Part shown: piece by piece, positions 1-8,171 of the stretch | How positions within the stretch are numbered: position 1 is the first letter of the stretch | Layout of the letters: each line of letters begins with the position of its first letter | DNA from: Phenylobacterium deserti | GTDB taxonomy: Bacteria > Pseudomonadota > Alphaproteobacteria > Caulobacterales > Caulobacteraceae | Length of the DNA: 64,000 bases | Reading direction: 5' to 3' | NCBI GenBank assembly: GCA_943332615.1 | Contig: CALQQB010000010.1 | Coordinates: 21,635-85,634, forward strand | Notes under the pieces: model-generated | Database searches by the model: none | What the model was told of the DNA's origin: nothing | Seen by the model: only the letters and a program-made list of their open reading frames with translations | Made by a program: the position numbers and the translations under genes

Positions 1-1
1 C

Positions 2-244
2 TACTCCGACCTCGACCTGAACTACCACGAGGGCAATCGCGGCACGACGCCAGCGGCGGCGCTGGGCGCTATCCGGGGCGGCGAGCAGAAGATCTACACC
101 CTCGGGCTCAACTGGTACCTGAACCCCTCGATCCGGATGATGCTCGACTACCAGCACGTCAAGATCGACCGCCTGGGCGCCACCGGCCTGCAGGTCGGCC
201 AGACCTACAACGCCCTGGCAGCCCGCGGTCAGGTCAACTTCTAG
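2..244 (+). CDS. C-terminal end of an OprO/OprP-type porin (partial)
   Basis: Only the last 80 codons lie in the window; the gene begins before base 1. The visible part has alternating beta-strand residues and ends QVNF followed by TAG, the usual terminal aromatic residue of an outer-membrane beta-barrel. The strand containing LNWYLNPSIRMMLDYQHVKI resembles the last strands of phosphate-selective porins (OprO/OprP family), which let phosphate or polyphosphate cross the outer membrane. Its position next to phoB, phoU and phoR fits a role in phosphate uptake, but the anion-selecting residues are outside the window. A different general porin is possible. Confidence 0.7.
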   Translation, partial: YSDLDLNYHEGNRGTTPAAALGAIRGGEQKIYTLGLNWYLNPSIRMMLDYQHVKIDRLGATGLQVGQTYNALAARGQVNF

Positions 245-374
245 GGCGCTTCCTTGCGGCGACCTTTCTTTACGGGGTCGCAGGATCGTCACGGAGCCGA
301 CACGGCCGCCCGCTAGCGTTACGCCAGTAACCCCTCGCGTAACTGTCCATATCGGCCTCCCCGAAGGCCACATC

Positions 375-414
375 GGCCGCGACCAGCCCCCTAGGTCGCG
401 GCCATCTTTTTTTT
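375..414 (+). terminator. Intrinsic terminator after the porin gene
   Basis: Perfect 10-bp inverted repeat (375-384 and 394-403, arms GGCCGCGACC/GGTCGCGGCC) with a 9-nt loop, followed by A-T-C and eight T residues at 407-414. This is a textbook Rho-independent terminator for rightward transcription and separates the porin gene from the convergent hydrolase gene at 425. Confidence 0.9.
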
Positions 415-424
415 GGAAACGAGA

Positions 425-1219
425 TCAGGCGGCGATCGGAATCGGCGCGGCGCCCAGGGACTTGCGCGCCTCGAGCCAGTGAATGATCCGGAAGGCGCCG
501 TCGAAGTCCTCGACGATGGCAGTGCAGCTCTCGACCCAGTCACCGTCGTTCAGGTAGAGCACCCCGTCCATGTCGCGCAGCTCGGCCTTATGGATGTGGC
601 CGCAGATCACGCCGGCCACGCCGCGCCGACGGGCCTCGTCGGCCATGGTGGTCTCGAACTGATCGATGAACGCCACCGCGTCCTTCACCCGGTGTTTCAG
701 GAACGCCGACAGGCTCCAGTAGGATAGCCCGAACAGCCGCCTTGCCCGGTTGAAGTGGGTGTTCAGCGCCAGCAGCGCGCGGTAGCTCCAGTCGCCCAGC
801 AAGGCCAGCCACTTGGCGTTCTGCACCACCCCGTCGAACTCGTCGCCGTGGGTGACCAGGTAACGCCGGCCGTCCGCCGCCTCGTGGATGGCGTCCCGCG
901 CCACCACAACCCCGCCGAAGTGCGCGCCGCAGTAGTCACGGATGACCTCGTCGTGGTTGCCCGGGATGTAGACGACGCGGACGCCCTTGCGCGCCAGCCG
1001 CAGGACCTTCTGCACCACGTCATTGTGCGCCTGGGGCCAGAACCAACCGGAGCGCAGTTTCCAGCCATCGACGATGTCGCCGACCAGATAGAGCGTCTCG
1101 CAGTCCAGCTCGCGGATGAACTCCAGCAACAACTCGGCCTGGCAGCCCCGCGTGCCCAGGTGGATGTCAGAGATGAAGGCCGCGCGACAACGCACGGCCG
1201 GGATCGGGTCCAGCATCAC
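425..1219 (-). CDS. LpxH-like UDP-2,3-diacylglucosamine diphosphatase family metallophosphoesterase
   Basis: 264-residue calcineurin-like phosphoesterase. All metal-binding blocks are visible: SDIHLG (D18, H20), GDIVDGW, GNHDE, VTHGDEFD and CGHIHKAE. The spacing and the GDWVESCTAI block match the LpxH-like group often annotated as UDP-2,3-diacylglucosamine diphosphatase, which hydrolyses UDP-2,3-diacylglucosamine in lipid A synthesis at the inner face of the membrane. Many alphaproteobacteria use LpxI for this step, so this protein may act on another phosphodiester. It lies 60 bp downstream of phoB on the same strand and could be co-transcribed with the Pho genes. Confidence 0.75.
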   Translation of the reverse strand: MMLDPIPAVRCRAAFISDIHLGTRGCQAELLLEFIRELDCETLYLVGDIVDGWKLRSGWFWPQAHNDVVQKVLRLARKGVRVVYIPGNHDEVIRDYCGAHFGGVVVARDAIHEAADGRRYLVTHGDEFDGVVQNAKWLALLGDWSYRALLALNTHFNRARRLFGLSYWSLSAFLKHRVKDAVAFIDQFETTMADEARRRGVAGVICGHIHKAELRDMDGVLYLNDGDWVESCTAIVEDFDGAFRIIHWLEARKSLGAAPIPIAA

Positions 1220-1279
1220 AGTTCCCCCACGGATCTGCTCAGGAGCGGTACGATGAGTCCGTGACGCCCAAGTGACGTC

Positions 1280-1957
1280 TCAGCCCTCGGTATCCAGGGC
1301 GTAGCCCGCGGACCGGACCGTGCGGATGAGGTCCGGCGCGTTCGGCAGCCTCAGCGCCTTGCGCAGCCGGCCCACGTGGACGTCCACGGTGCGGACCTCG
1401 ACATAGGTGTTGGCCCCCCAGACCGCGTCCAGCAGCCGCTCTCGGGTGAACACTCGGCCCGGGCGCTGCATCAGGAAGTCCAGCAGGCGGTATTCCGTGG
1501 GGCCCAGGTGGATATCCTGGCCGCCTCGGGTCACCCGATGGCGGGCGCGGTCGAGAACCACGTCGGCGTACTCCAGCCGTTCTTCCAGCAGTTCCGGGCG
1601 CGCCCGGCGCAACAGCGCACGGATGCGGGCCACCAGCTCGCTCATGGCGAAGGGTTTGACCACATAGTCGTCGGCGCCGGTGTCGAGCCCCCGGACCTTG
1701 TCGGTTTCCTCTCCCCGGGCGGTGAGCATCAGCACCGGCGTCCGGCGTGTCTCCACTCCGGCGCGCAGTTGGCGGCAGACCTCGACGCCGGAGACCTTGG
1801 GCAGCATCCAGTCGAGGATCACCAGGTCCGGCGGCTCCTCGGCGACCCGCAGCAGGGCCTCTTCGCCATCGGCGGCCCGCTCGACGCGGAAGCCTTCCTT
1901 GACCAGGTTGTAGTCGAGGAGGGTCGCCAGCGCGTCCTCATCCTCCACGACCAGCAC
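1280..1957 (-). CDS. phoB: Phosphate regulon response regulator PhoB
   Basis: 225 residues: an N-terminal receiver domain with acidic pocket VVEDED, phosphoacceptor D49 in VILDWMLP and the conserved lysine in VVKPF, followed by an OmpR/PhoB winged-helix DNA-binding domain ending SAGYALD. PhoB is phosphorylated by PhoR when phosphate is scarce and binds Pho boxes. The only standard start codon is GTG at 1957, which gives a shorter leader than most PhoB proteins; homology could extend to an ACG codon at 1966 that abuts the phoU stop, but that is not a usual start. It is the third gene of phoR-phoU-phoB. Confidence 0.93.
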   Translation of the reverse strand: MLVVEDEDALATLLDYNLVKEGFRVERAADGEEALLRVAEEPPDLVILDWMLPKVSGVEVCRQLRAGVETRRTPVLMLTARGEETDKVRGLDTGADDYVVKPFAMSELVARIRALLRRARPELLEERLEYADVVLDRARHRVTRGGQDIHLGPTEYRLLDFLMQRPGRVFTRERLLDAVWGANTYVEVRTVDVHVGRLRKALRLPNAPDLIRTVRSAGYALDTEG

Positions 1958-1965
1958 GTAGGGCG

Positions 1966-2661
1966 TTACGATAGCGAGGCCTCCGCTTGAGGCAGGCTGA
2001 CCTTGGGCCGCTCGCCCGTCAGTTCCTGGCCGGTCATCTGGAAGTGCAGGATCTCCGCGATATTCGTGGCGTGGTCGCCGATCCGCTCGAGGTTCTTGGC
2101 GACGAACAGCAGGTGCGCGCCGGCCGCCACCTGGTCCGGGCGGCTGGTCATCAGGGCCAGCAGTTCGCGGAACAGGCTCTCGTAGTGCTCGTCCACCTCG
2201 CCGTCGCGGCGCCAGACATCCAGGGCCGGTTCGACATCCCCCGCGGCATAGGCGTCCAGCACCGCGCGCAGGCGGGCCGAAACCAGGCGGCCCATCCGCT
2301 CGATGGCGCCCGTCAGCGGCAGCAGGGGTTCGCCCGCTGAGAGCACCAGGCTGCGCTTGGCGATGTTGCGCGCCAGGTCGCCGCAGCGTTCCAGGTTCAT
2401 GGCCAGTTTCAGGGTGGAGATGGTGCGGCGCAGGTCGGCCTCGCCGGGATGGTGGTGCGCGATCAGCGCCAGCGCCCGTCGCTCGACCTCGCTCTGCATG
2501 GTGTCGAGGCGCAGGTCACGGATGATCAGGGCCTGCGCGAGGGGCACGTCGCGACGCACGACGGCATCGACCGCGTCCATCACCTGCGCTTCAGCGAGGC
2601 CGCCCATGCGGATCACTTCGGCGACGAGCTGACGCAGCTCTGCCTGCAGGAAACGTGTCAA
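1966..2661 (-). CDS. phoU: Phosphate signalling protein PhoU
   Basis: 231 residues made of two repeated three-helix units with the family's metal-binding signatures, seen as NLERCGDLARNIA and NLERIGDHATNIAE. PhoU links the Pst transporter to PhoR and holds the Pho response off when phosphate is plentiful. The start is TTG at 2661, preceded by a GAGAGGG ribosome-binding site about ten bases upstream. It is 67 bp after phoR and 8 bp before phoB. The Pst transporter genes with which PhoU works are not in the window. Confidence 0.93.
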   Translation of the reverse strand: MTRFLQAELRQLVAEVIRMGGLAEAQVMDAVDAVVRRDVPLAQALIIRDLRLDTMQSEVERRALALIAHHHPGEADLRRTISTLKLAMNLERCGDLARNIAKRSLVLSAGEPLLPLTGAIERMGRLVSARLRAVLDAYAAGDVEPALDVWRRDGEVDEHYESLFRELLALMTSRPDQVAAGAHLLFVAKNLERIGDHATNIAEILHFQMTGQELTGERPKVSLPQAEASLS

Positions 2662-2728
2662 ATTGGGGCCCTCTCAACGGCTGCGCAAACTAATGCGGTT
2701 CAGCGACAGTTTTGAGACGCCTCCGGCG

Positions 2729-3862
2729 CTACGACGCCGCGACGGGCAGATAGACGGAGAAGGTGCTGCCCTCACCTTCCGCGCTTTCGACGGCGAAGCC
2801 GCCGCGATGGCGGTTGACCACGTGCTTGACGATGGCGAGCCCGAGGCCGGTGCCGCCACTCCGCTGGCCCTCGACGCGATAGAACCGCTCGGACAGGCGC
2901 GGCAGGTGCTGGCGGGCGATCCCCGGCCCTTCGTCGGTGACGCGGACGACAACATAGGCCTGGCCGTCCGAGGCGTCCGGCGACAGCAGCGACAGCCCCA
3001 CGCCCGAACGGCTGGGCGCACGGGCGGCATCCAGGTTGGCGGCGAACTGAAGGGCCACGCGCACCCTGCCGCCAGACGGCGTGTACTTCACCGCATTGTC
3101 CACGAGGTTCTGGATCACCTGCACCAGCTGGTCACGGTCGCCGGTGACCGACGGGGCGCCGGGCTCCGGCGTGATGGCCACGATCACTCCGCGCTCGGCG
3201 GTGAGCGGACGGATGGCGTCGGAGACGTCCTGCACCGTGCGCGCCAGATCGACCTTGCCGGACGGCGCGATGTGCTCGTTCAGTTCTATGCGGCTCAGGG
3301 ACAGCAGGTCGTCCACCAGCCGCGCCATCCGGGTGGCCTGCTGGGCCATGATGCCGAGGAATTTCTCGCGGGCCTCGGGGTCGTCCTTGGCGTGGGTGCG
3401 CAGGGTCTCGACGAAGCCGGCCAGCGAGGCTAGCGGCGTGCGCAGTTCGTGGCTGGCGTTGGCCAGGAAGTCGGCGCGCATGCGCTCAGTGCGGTGCGCA
3501 TCGGTCTCGTCGCGCAGCACCACCACCAGCTGGCGCGGGCCGCCGGGCCCGGTGTCCAGGGGCCGGGCGAAGGCGCGCCAGAACCGCGGCTGCACGCCGA
3601 TGGTCTCGAAGGCCACCTCGGCGTTGGTGGAGGTCGCCAGCGCGCCCTCGATCGCCTCCAGCACCTCGGGCCGACGCAGGGCCGCGCCCAGGGGCGCACC
3701 GGCCAGCTCGATGCGGAAGACCTCGCGGGCGGCCTTGTTGCCATAGGCGATCTCCGGGCCCTCATCCTCGACCGCCCGGACCAGGATCACCGGCTCGGGC
3801 AGCAGTTCCAGGATCAGCTGGGCCGCCGCGCCAGCCCCGGGCCTGTCGGCGACCTCGGACAT
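2729..3862 (-). CDS. phoR: Phosphate regulon sensor histidine kinase PhoR
   Basis: 377 residues when started at ATG 3862 (a TTG at 3868 is in frame and would add two codons). Order: a PAS-like domain (about 20-120), a HisKA domain with phosphoacceptor H138 in NASHELRTPLASL, and a HATPase domain with the N box (NLVDNAVKY), DEGPGI and GGTGLGLAIVKH. It autophosphorylates and transfers phosphate to PhoB. No membrane helix is visible, so this PhoR appears cytosolic or membrane-associated through partners, unlike the E. coli form with N-terminal helices. Its start lies at the ccmI stop (TTGACGATG), suggesting translational coupling to the cytochrome maturation genes. Confidence 0.88.
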   Translation of the reverse strand: MSEVADRPGAGAAAQLILELLPEPVILVRAVEDEGPEIAYGNKAAREVFRIELAGAPLGAALRRPEVLEAIEGALATSTNAEVAFETIGVQPRFWRAFARPLDTGPGGPRQLVVVLRDETDAHRTERMRADFLANASHELRTPLASLAGFVETLRTHAKDDPEAREKFLGIMAQQATRMARLVDDLLSLSRIELNEHIAPSGKVDLARTVQDVSDAIRPLTAERGVIVAITPEPGAPSVTGDRDQLVQVIQNLVDNAVKYTPSGGRVRVALQFAANLDAARAPSRSGVGLSLLSPDASDGQAYVVVRVTDEGPGIARQHLPRLSERFYRVEGQRSGGTGLGLAIVKHVVNRHRGGFAVESAEGEGSTFSVYLPVAAS

Positions 3863-3864
3863 CG

Positions 3865-5046
3865 TCAAGCGCCCGGGACGCCGAGTTGCTGGGCGGCCTG
3901 CCGCAGGGTCTGCTGGTCGCCGGGCGACCCCGCGAAGGCGCGGTTGGCCTCACGCAGAGCGGCCTGCGCCTCCGAGGTCTGGCCCAGCACCATCCGCGCC
4001 CGGATCAGCTGCTGCCACCCGGCCACGTCCTTGGGGTTCTGCTTCAGCCGTGCAGCGAGACCGCCGACCATGCCCTGGATCATCTGCTGGCGATCACCCT
4101 CGCTCATGGTCTGAGCGGCGGCCATCTGCGCCTGGCTCGGGCCTCGCGGCCCGGCATCCACCGGACCTGTCGCCAGCGGCGGCAGGCGGCCGGCAAGGCT
4201 GATCTTGTTCTGCGCGGCCGCCTTCTCGAGGAAGCCCCGGACCTCACCGGCCCACGGCGCGTCCGGCGGGGCCGACTTCAGCAACGCTATCCACGCGTTG
4301 ACGGCGCCCTCGTGGTCGCCGGACTGGTCGCGGGCCACGCCGAGATAATAACGGGCGCGCGGGTCGGCCGGGTCGGCGGCGACCGCCTTGCGGAAGGCGG
4401 TCTGAGCGTCCGGCGTCACGGTCCCGCCGGAGGCCAGCACCGTCGCCTCACCCTGGGCGGACAGGTACTCGGCGTTCTTCGGATCGATGGCCGCGGCCTT
4501 GCCATAGGCCGTGGCGGCCTCGGCGTTGCGGCCGGTCTGCATGTAGGACCAACCCAGCATCCGCCAGCCTTCGGCGTTGTCCGGATGCTGCTGCATCTGG
4601 GTCTCAAGCTGGGCGATCACCGCGCCAGCGTCACCGTGCGGCGCATTCGGATCGGTCGCCGGCGCGCTCTGAGCCCCGGCCGTCGGCGAGGCCGGCACGT
4701 CAGGACGGCCCATCTTCAGGTAGAGCCCGGTTCCCGCCAGGGTGACGATCGCCACCGTACCCAGCGCCAGGTACAGAAGGGTCCGCTCATTCAACGGTCG
4801 GGCCAGTGGTTCGGGCCGGCGGCCCTCAGCCAGCACGCGGCGCTTGAGGTCGCTCTTCAGGGCATCGGCCTCCGGCTCGGCCAGCACCCCGGTCGCGGCC
4901 TGGGTCTCGATCTCACCGAGTTGGTCCTTGAGCACCCCCAGCGTGTCGTTGCGCGGCGCCCGTGCGGCGTCGTGCCGGCGGACCAGCGGGATCGCCAGGC
5001 CGACGGCCGCGAGCACGGTCATCAGGGTCAGGATCATCCAGAGCAT
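3865..5046 (-). CDS. ccmI: c-type cytochrome biogenesis protein CcmI (CycH)
   Basis: 393 residues. Two membrane helices are visible (about 3-22 and 93-113) with a cytoplasmic loop, followed by a periplasmic TPR region (repeats such as EGWRMLGWSYMQTGRNAEAA) and a C-terminal domain. CcmI is the chaperone that delivers apocytochrome c to the CcmFH heme ligation complex. ATG at 5046 directly follows the ccmH stop (5047-5049). The downstream end overlaps the alternative phoR start. Length and topology agree with alphaproteobacterial CycH. Confidence 0.87.
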   Translation of the reverse strand: MLWMILTLMTVLAAVGLAIPLVRRHDAARAPRNDTLGVLKDQLGEIETQAATGVLAEPEADALKSDLKRRVLAEGRRPEPLARPLNERTLLYLALGTVAIVTLAGTGLYLKMGRPDVPASPTAGAQSAPATDPNAPHGDAGAVIAQLETQMQQHPDNAEGWRMLGWSYMQTGRNAEAATAYGKAAAIDPKNAEYLSAQGEATVLASGGTVTPDAQTAFRKAVAADPADPRARYYLGVARDQSGDHEGAVNAWIALLKSAPPDAPWAGEVRGFLEKAAAQNKISLAGRLPPLATGPVDAGPRGPSQAQMAAAQTMSEGDRQQMIQGMVGGLAARLKQNPKDVAGWQQLIRARMVLGQTSEAQAALREANRAFAGSPGDQQTLRQAAQQLGVPGA

Positions 5047-5541
5047 TCAGCCCGCCTCATTACGCTTCGTCCCGTCGCTCTTGACGACGTCATGCTTCAA
5101 CAGATCGGCCAGTTCAGCCTCTTCGACCGCGCTCAGCGCCGCCGCCTTGTCCGGCGAACGGCCCCGGATGTAGACGAAGGTGCCGACCGCGCCCAGCAGC
5201 AGCACCGCCAGCGGCCCGAACCATAGGGCCAGGGTGTCGGCGCGCATCGGTGGGTTGAGCTGCACAAAGCTGCCGTAGCGCGATGTCAGGAAGGCCAACG
5301 CCTGGTCGTCGCTGTCGCCGGCCGCGATCCGCTCGCGGATGATGATCCGCAGATCGCGCGCCAGGGCGGCGTCCGAATCGTCGATTGACTGATTCTGGCA
5401 GACCACGCAGCGGACCTCGCGGCTCAGGTCGTGCGCCCGGGCCTCCAGCTTTGGATCGGCCAGCATCTCGTCCGGCTCCACCGCCCACGCCGTCCCGGAC
5501 AGGGCGGTCACGGCTGCTGTGATGAGAAGGATGCGTTTCAC
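5047..5541 (-). CDS. ccmH: Cytochrome c maturation thiol reductase CcmH (CycL)
   Basis: 164 residues with a signal peptide (MKRILLITAAVTALSGTAWA), the redox motif RCVVCQ (C45, C48) and the LRIIIRERI and YGSFVQLNPP blocks typical of the family, then one membrane helix at about 105-125 and a short cytoplasmic tail. CcmH helps keep the CxxCH cysteines of apocytochromes reduced for heme attachment by CcmF. The start is GTG at 5541, overlapping the ccmG stop as GTGA. It directly precedes ccmI. Confidence 0.9.
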   Translation of the reverse strand: MKRILLITAAVTALSGTAWAVEPDEMLADPKLEARAHDLSREVRCVVCQNQSIDDSDAALARDLRIIIRERIAAGDSDDQALAFLTSRYGSFVQLNPPMRADTLALWFGPLAVLLLGAVGTFVYIRGRSPDKAAALSAVEEAELADLLKHDVVKSDGTKRNEAG

Positions 5542-6071
5542 AATTCAGCCTTCAGCCGTTCCATCAGAGGTCGGATCTTCTGATCCCAATCCTCGATGCT
5601 GATGGCGCCCACATGGCGGTAGCGGACCTTGCCGGCCTTATCGATCACGAAAGTCTCCGGCGCGCCCGACACGCCCAAGTCGATCCCGACCCTGCCGCTG
5701 CGGTCGTTGCCGACCCGCGCGTAGGGGTCGCCCTGGTTTTGCAGGACGCCGAAGCCCGCCTCTGGCTCATCCTTCCAGTCGAGGCCGTGGATGGTGACGC
5801 CCTCGCGCCGGAGCCGCATCAGCATCGGGTGCTCGATCCGGCAGGCCGCGCACCATGAGGCGTAGATGTTCAGCAGCATGGGTTCTCCGCCGAGATCGGC
5901 GTTGGCGAAGCCCTGGTCGCCCGGCCGCACCGGCGGCAGATTGAACGCGGGCACGGGTTTGCCGATCAGCATGGAGGGCAGCAACGACGGGTCGCGCTGC
6001 AGGCTCACGAAGAAGACCCCGATCAACACCACGAACAACGCCACGGGCGTCAGGAACAGCAGCCGCTTCAT
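5538..6071 (-). CDS. ccmG: Thiol:disulfide interchange protein CcmG/DsbE
   Basis: 177 residues. An N-terminal membrane anchor (about 5-24) is followed by a thioredoxin fold with active site WCAAC (C74, C77), the acidic GLDWKDEP segment and the cis-proline region GAPETFVID. This protein passes reducing power to apocytochrome c or CcmH in the periplasm. ATG at 6071 overlaps the ccmF stop as ATGA, and the end overlaps the ccmH start. An open frame continues further upstream, but it runs antisense-like through ccmF and is not part of the gene. Confidence 0.92.
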   Translation of the reverse strand: MKRLLFLTPVALFVVLIGVFFVSLQRDPSLLPSMLIGKPVPAFNLPPVRPGDQGFANADLGGEPMLLNIYASWCAACRIEHPMLMRLRREGVTIHGLDWKDEPEAGFGVLQNQGDPYARVGNDRSGRVGIDLGVSGAPETFVIDKAGKVRYRHVGAISIEDWDQKIRPLMERLKAEL

Positions 6072-8038
6072 TCCGCGGCCACCGGTTGTGGCTGAGCCAT
6101 CGGCGCCTTCACTGAAGCGCCCAGCCGCAGACGCCGGTCGCTGAGCGACACCGCCCCGCCCAACGCCATGGTCACCCCGCCCAGCCAGATCCAGACGATC
6201 AGCGGGTGGTCCCACATCCGCACCACCACGCCCGTCGCCGATTCCTCGCCGACCGAAACATAGAGATTTCCCTGTGGCCGCACGTGGATGCCAGCTTCCG
6301 TCGTCTGAGACTGCGCGGACGGGAAGAAGCGTCGCTCGCTGATCAAGGTGTAGGGCGCGCCCTGCCCTGTCACCTTGAGCCGCGCCTGCCGGGCCTCGTA
6401 GTTCGGGCCGTTGACGGTCTCGAGCGTGGTGAGCGTCAGGGTGCGTCCGGCGAATACGACAGAGTCGCCCGGCCGCATGCTGACGACCTTGTCGGAATGC
6501 CAGGAGGTGACCCCGGTGATGCCGAGAACCAGCAGCCCCACCCCGGCGTGCGCCAGGGTCAGGCCGACCATGGCCCTTGGCGTCGTGCGGATCGCGCGGC
6601 CGAGATAGGCGCGCTGCGCCCACCAGCGCCGGCCCAGGATCGCGGCAGAACCCAGCAGCAGCCAGGCCGCGAGGCCGAGCCCCCCCGCTGTCACCACGCC
6701 CTTCAGTCCGCCGAGCAGCAAGGCGACCAGCAGCACCAGCCCGGCGATCACGGCGGGAATCCGCAGACGCGTCAGGGTCTGGCGCACCGCATCGCGTTTC
6801 CAGTTCAGCATCGGGCCGAACGCCGCGATCAGCAGCAGCGGAATGGCCAACGGCGCGAAGGTTCGGGCGTAGTAGGGCGGCCCGACGGAAATCTTGTCGC
6901 CGTTCATCATTTCGATGAACACCGGGCTGAAGGTGCCGAGGAACACCGTGGCGCAGAGCGCCGTCAGGAACAGGTTGTTGAGCGTGATGCCGCCTTCGCG
7001 CGACACCGGCTGGAACACGGCGCCGGAGCGAATCGCCGGGGCCCGCCACGCATAGAGCGCCAGCGACGCGCCGGTGGTGAGCACGATGATCCCCAGCACA
7101 TAGACGCCGCGCCGCGGATCGACCGCGAAGGCGTGGACGCTCGTCAAGATGCCTGAGCGCACCAGGAAGGTGCCAACGAGGCTGAGCGAGAACGTGAGGA
7201 TAGCCAGCAGGATGGTCCAGCTGACCAGGGCCCCGCGCCGCTCCAGAACCAGGGCGGAATGCAGCAGGGCCGTGCCCAGCAGCCAGGGCATCAGGGAGGC
7301 GTTCTCCACCGGGTCCCAGAACCACCAGCCGCCCCAGCCCAGTTCATAGTAAGCCCATGCGCTGCCCATGGTGATGCCCAGCGTCAGGGGAATCCAGGCG
7401 GCCAGCACCCAGGGCCGGACCCATCGAGCCCACGCCGCGTCCACGCGGCCCTCAATGAGCGCGGCGACCGCGAAGCAGAAGGCCATCGAGAACCCGACGT
7501 AGCCCAGATAGAGCATCGGCGGATGGACGACGAGGCCCGGGTCCTGCAGCAGCGGATTGAGTTCCGTGCCCTCGAGGGGGGCCGGACTGAGGCGCAGGAA
7601 CGGGTTGGAGGTGAAGATCAGAAAGCTGAGGAACGCCATCCCGATCAGCCCTTGCACGCCCAGAACGCGAGCCTGCAACGTCTCGCGCAGGGTCCCACCG
7701 AAAAAGGCCACGCCGCCGCCGAAGATCGCCAGGATCAGCACCCACAGCAGCATCGAGCCCTCATGGCTGCCCCAGGTGGCGGCGAATCTGTAGGGCAGCG
7801 GCTGGGCGGTGTTGCTGTGCGCGGCGACCAGGGCGACCGAAAAATCACTGGTAACGTAGGCGTAGGCTAGGCACGCGAACGCCAGGATAACGAAGCCCGC
7901 TTGCAGGCGGGCGGCTGCTCGACCCACCGCCATCAGCACCCCATCCCCTCGCGCAGCGCCCCAGAGCGGGGCCGCGGACTGGACGAGTGCGAGCAGCAGC
8001 GCGAGAATCAACGCGAACTGACCGACTTCCGCCGACAT
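6068..8038 (-). CDS. ccmF: Heme lyase CcmF
   Basis: 656 residues from ATG 8038 (MSAEVGQFALILALL). Many membrane helices and the tryptophan-rich heme-handling motif GGWWFWDPVENASLMPW are present, with a large periplasmic C-terminal loop and a last helix. CcmF attaches heme to CxxCH cysteines together with CcmH and CcmI. The reading frame is open for 36 further codons upstream, but that stretch lacks family similarity. It is the first gene of a leftward ccmF-ccmG-ccmH-ccmI run; ccmE, which often precedes ccmF, is not here. The 133 bp before it are shared with the divergent gene at 8172. Confidence 0.93.
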   Translation of the reverse strand: MSAEVGQFALILALLLALVQSAAPLWGAARGDGVLMAVGRAAARLQAGFVILAFACLAYAYVTSDFSVALVAAHSNTAQPLPYRFAATWGSHEGSMLLWVLILAIFGGGVAFFGGTLRETLQARVLGVQGLIGMAFLSFLIFTSNPFLRLSPAPLEGTELNPLLQDPGLVVHPPMLYLGYVGFSMAFCFAVAALIEGRVDAAWARWVRPWVLAAWIPLTLGITMGSAWAYYELGWGGWWFWDPVENASLMPWLLGTALLHSALVLERRGALVSWTILLAILTFSLSLVGTFLVRSGILTSVHAFAVDPRRGVYVLGIIVLTTGASLALYAWRAPAIRSGAVFQPVSREGGITLNNLFLTALCATVFLGTFSPVFIEMMNGDKISVGPPYYARTFAPLAIPLLLIAAFGPMLNWKRDAVRQTLTRLRIPAVIAGLVLLVALLLGGLKGVVTAGGLGLAAWLLLGSAAILGRRWWAQRAYLGRAIRTTPRAMVGLTLAHAGVGLLVLGITGVTSWHSDKVVSMRPGDSVVFAGRTLTLTTLETVNGPNYEARQARLKVTGQGAPYTLISERRFFPSAQSQTTEAGIHVRPQGNLYVSVGEESATGVVVRMWDHPLIVWIWLGGVTMALGGAVSLSDRRLRLGASVKAPMAQPQPVAAE

Positions 8039-8171
8039 TGACTTTGTGCTCCCCTTGGACCGGTGGCGCGTGGTAGCGCGTAAAGTGAAGATCGGGAATG
8101 CTGCTGTGTCTGGGCTGAGTATGAAGGCGTAGTCGTTACAGCTCAAACAGGCTGGGCGTTGGGGGCGTTGG

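Noticed and set aside
6072..7325. Long leftward open frame fused ahead of ccmG
   Set aside because: It overlaps ccmF in another frame and has an arginine/alanine-rich composition without any recognisable domain; ccmG starts at 6071.
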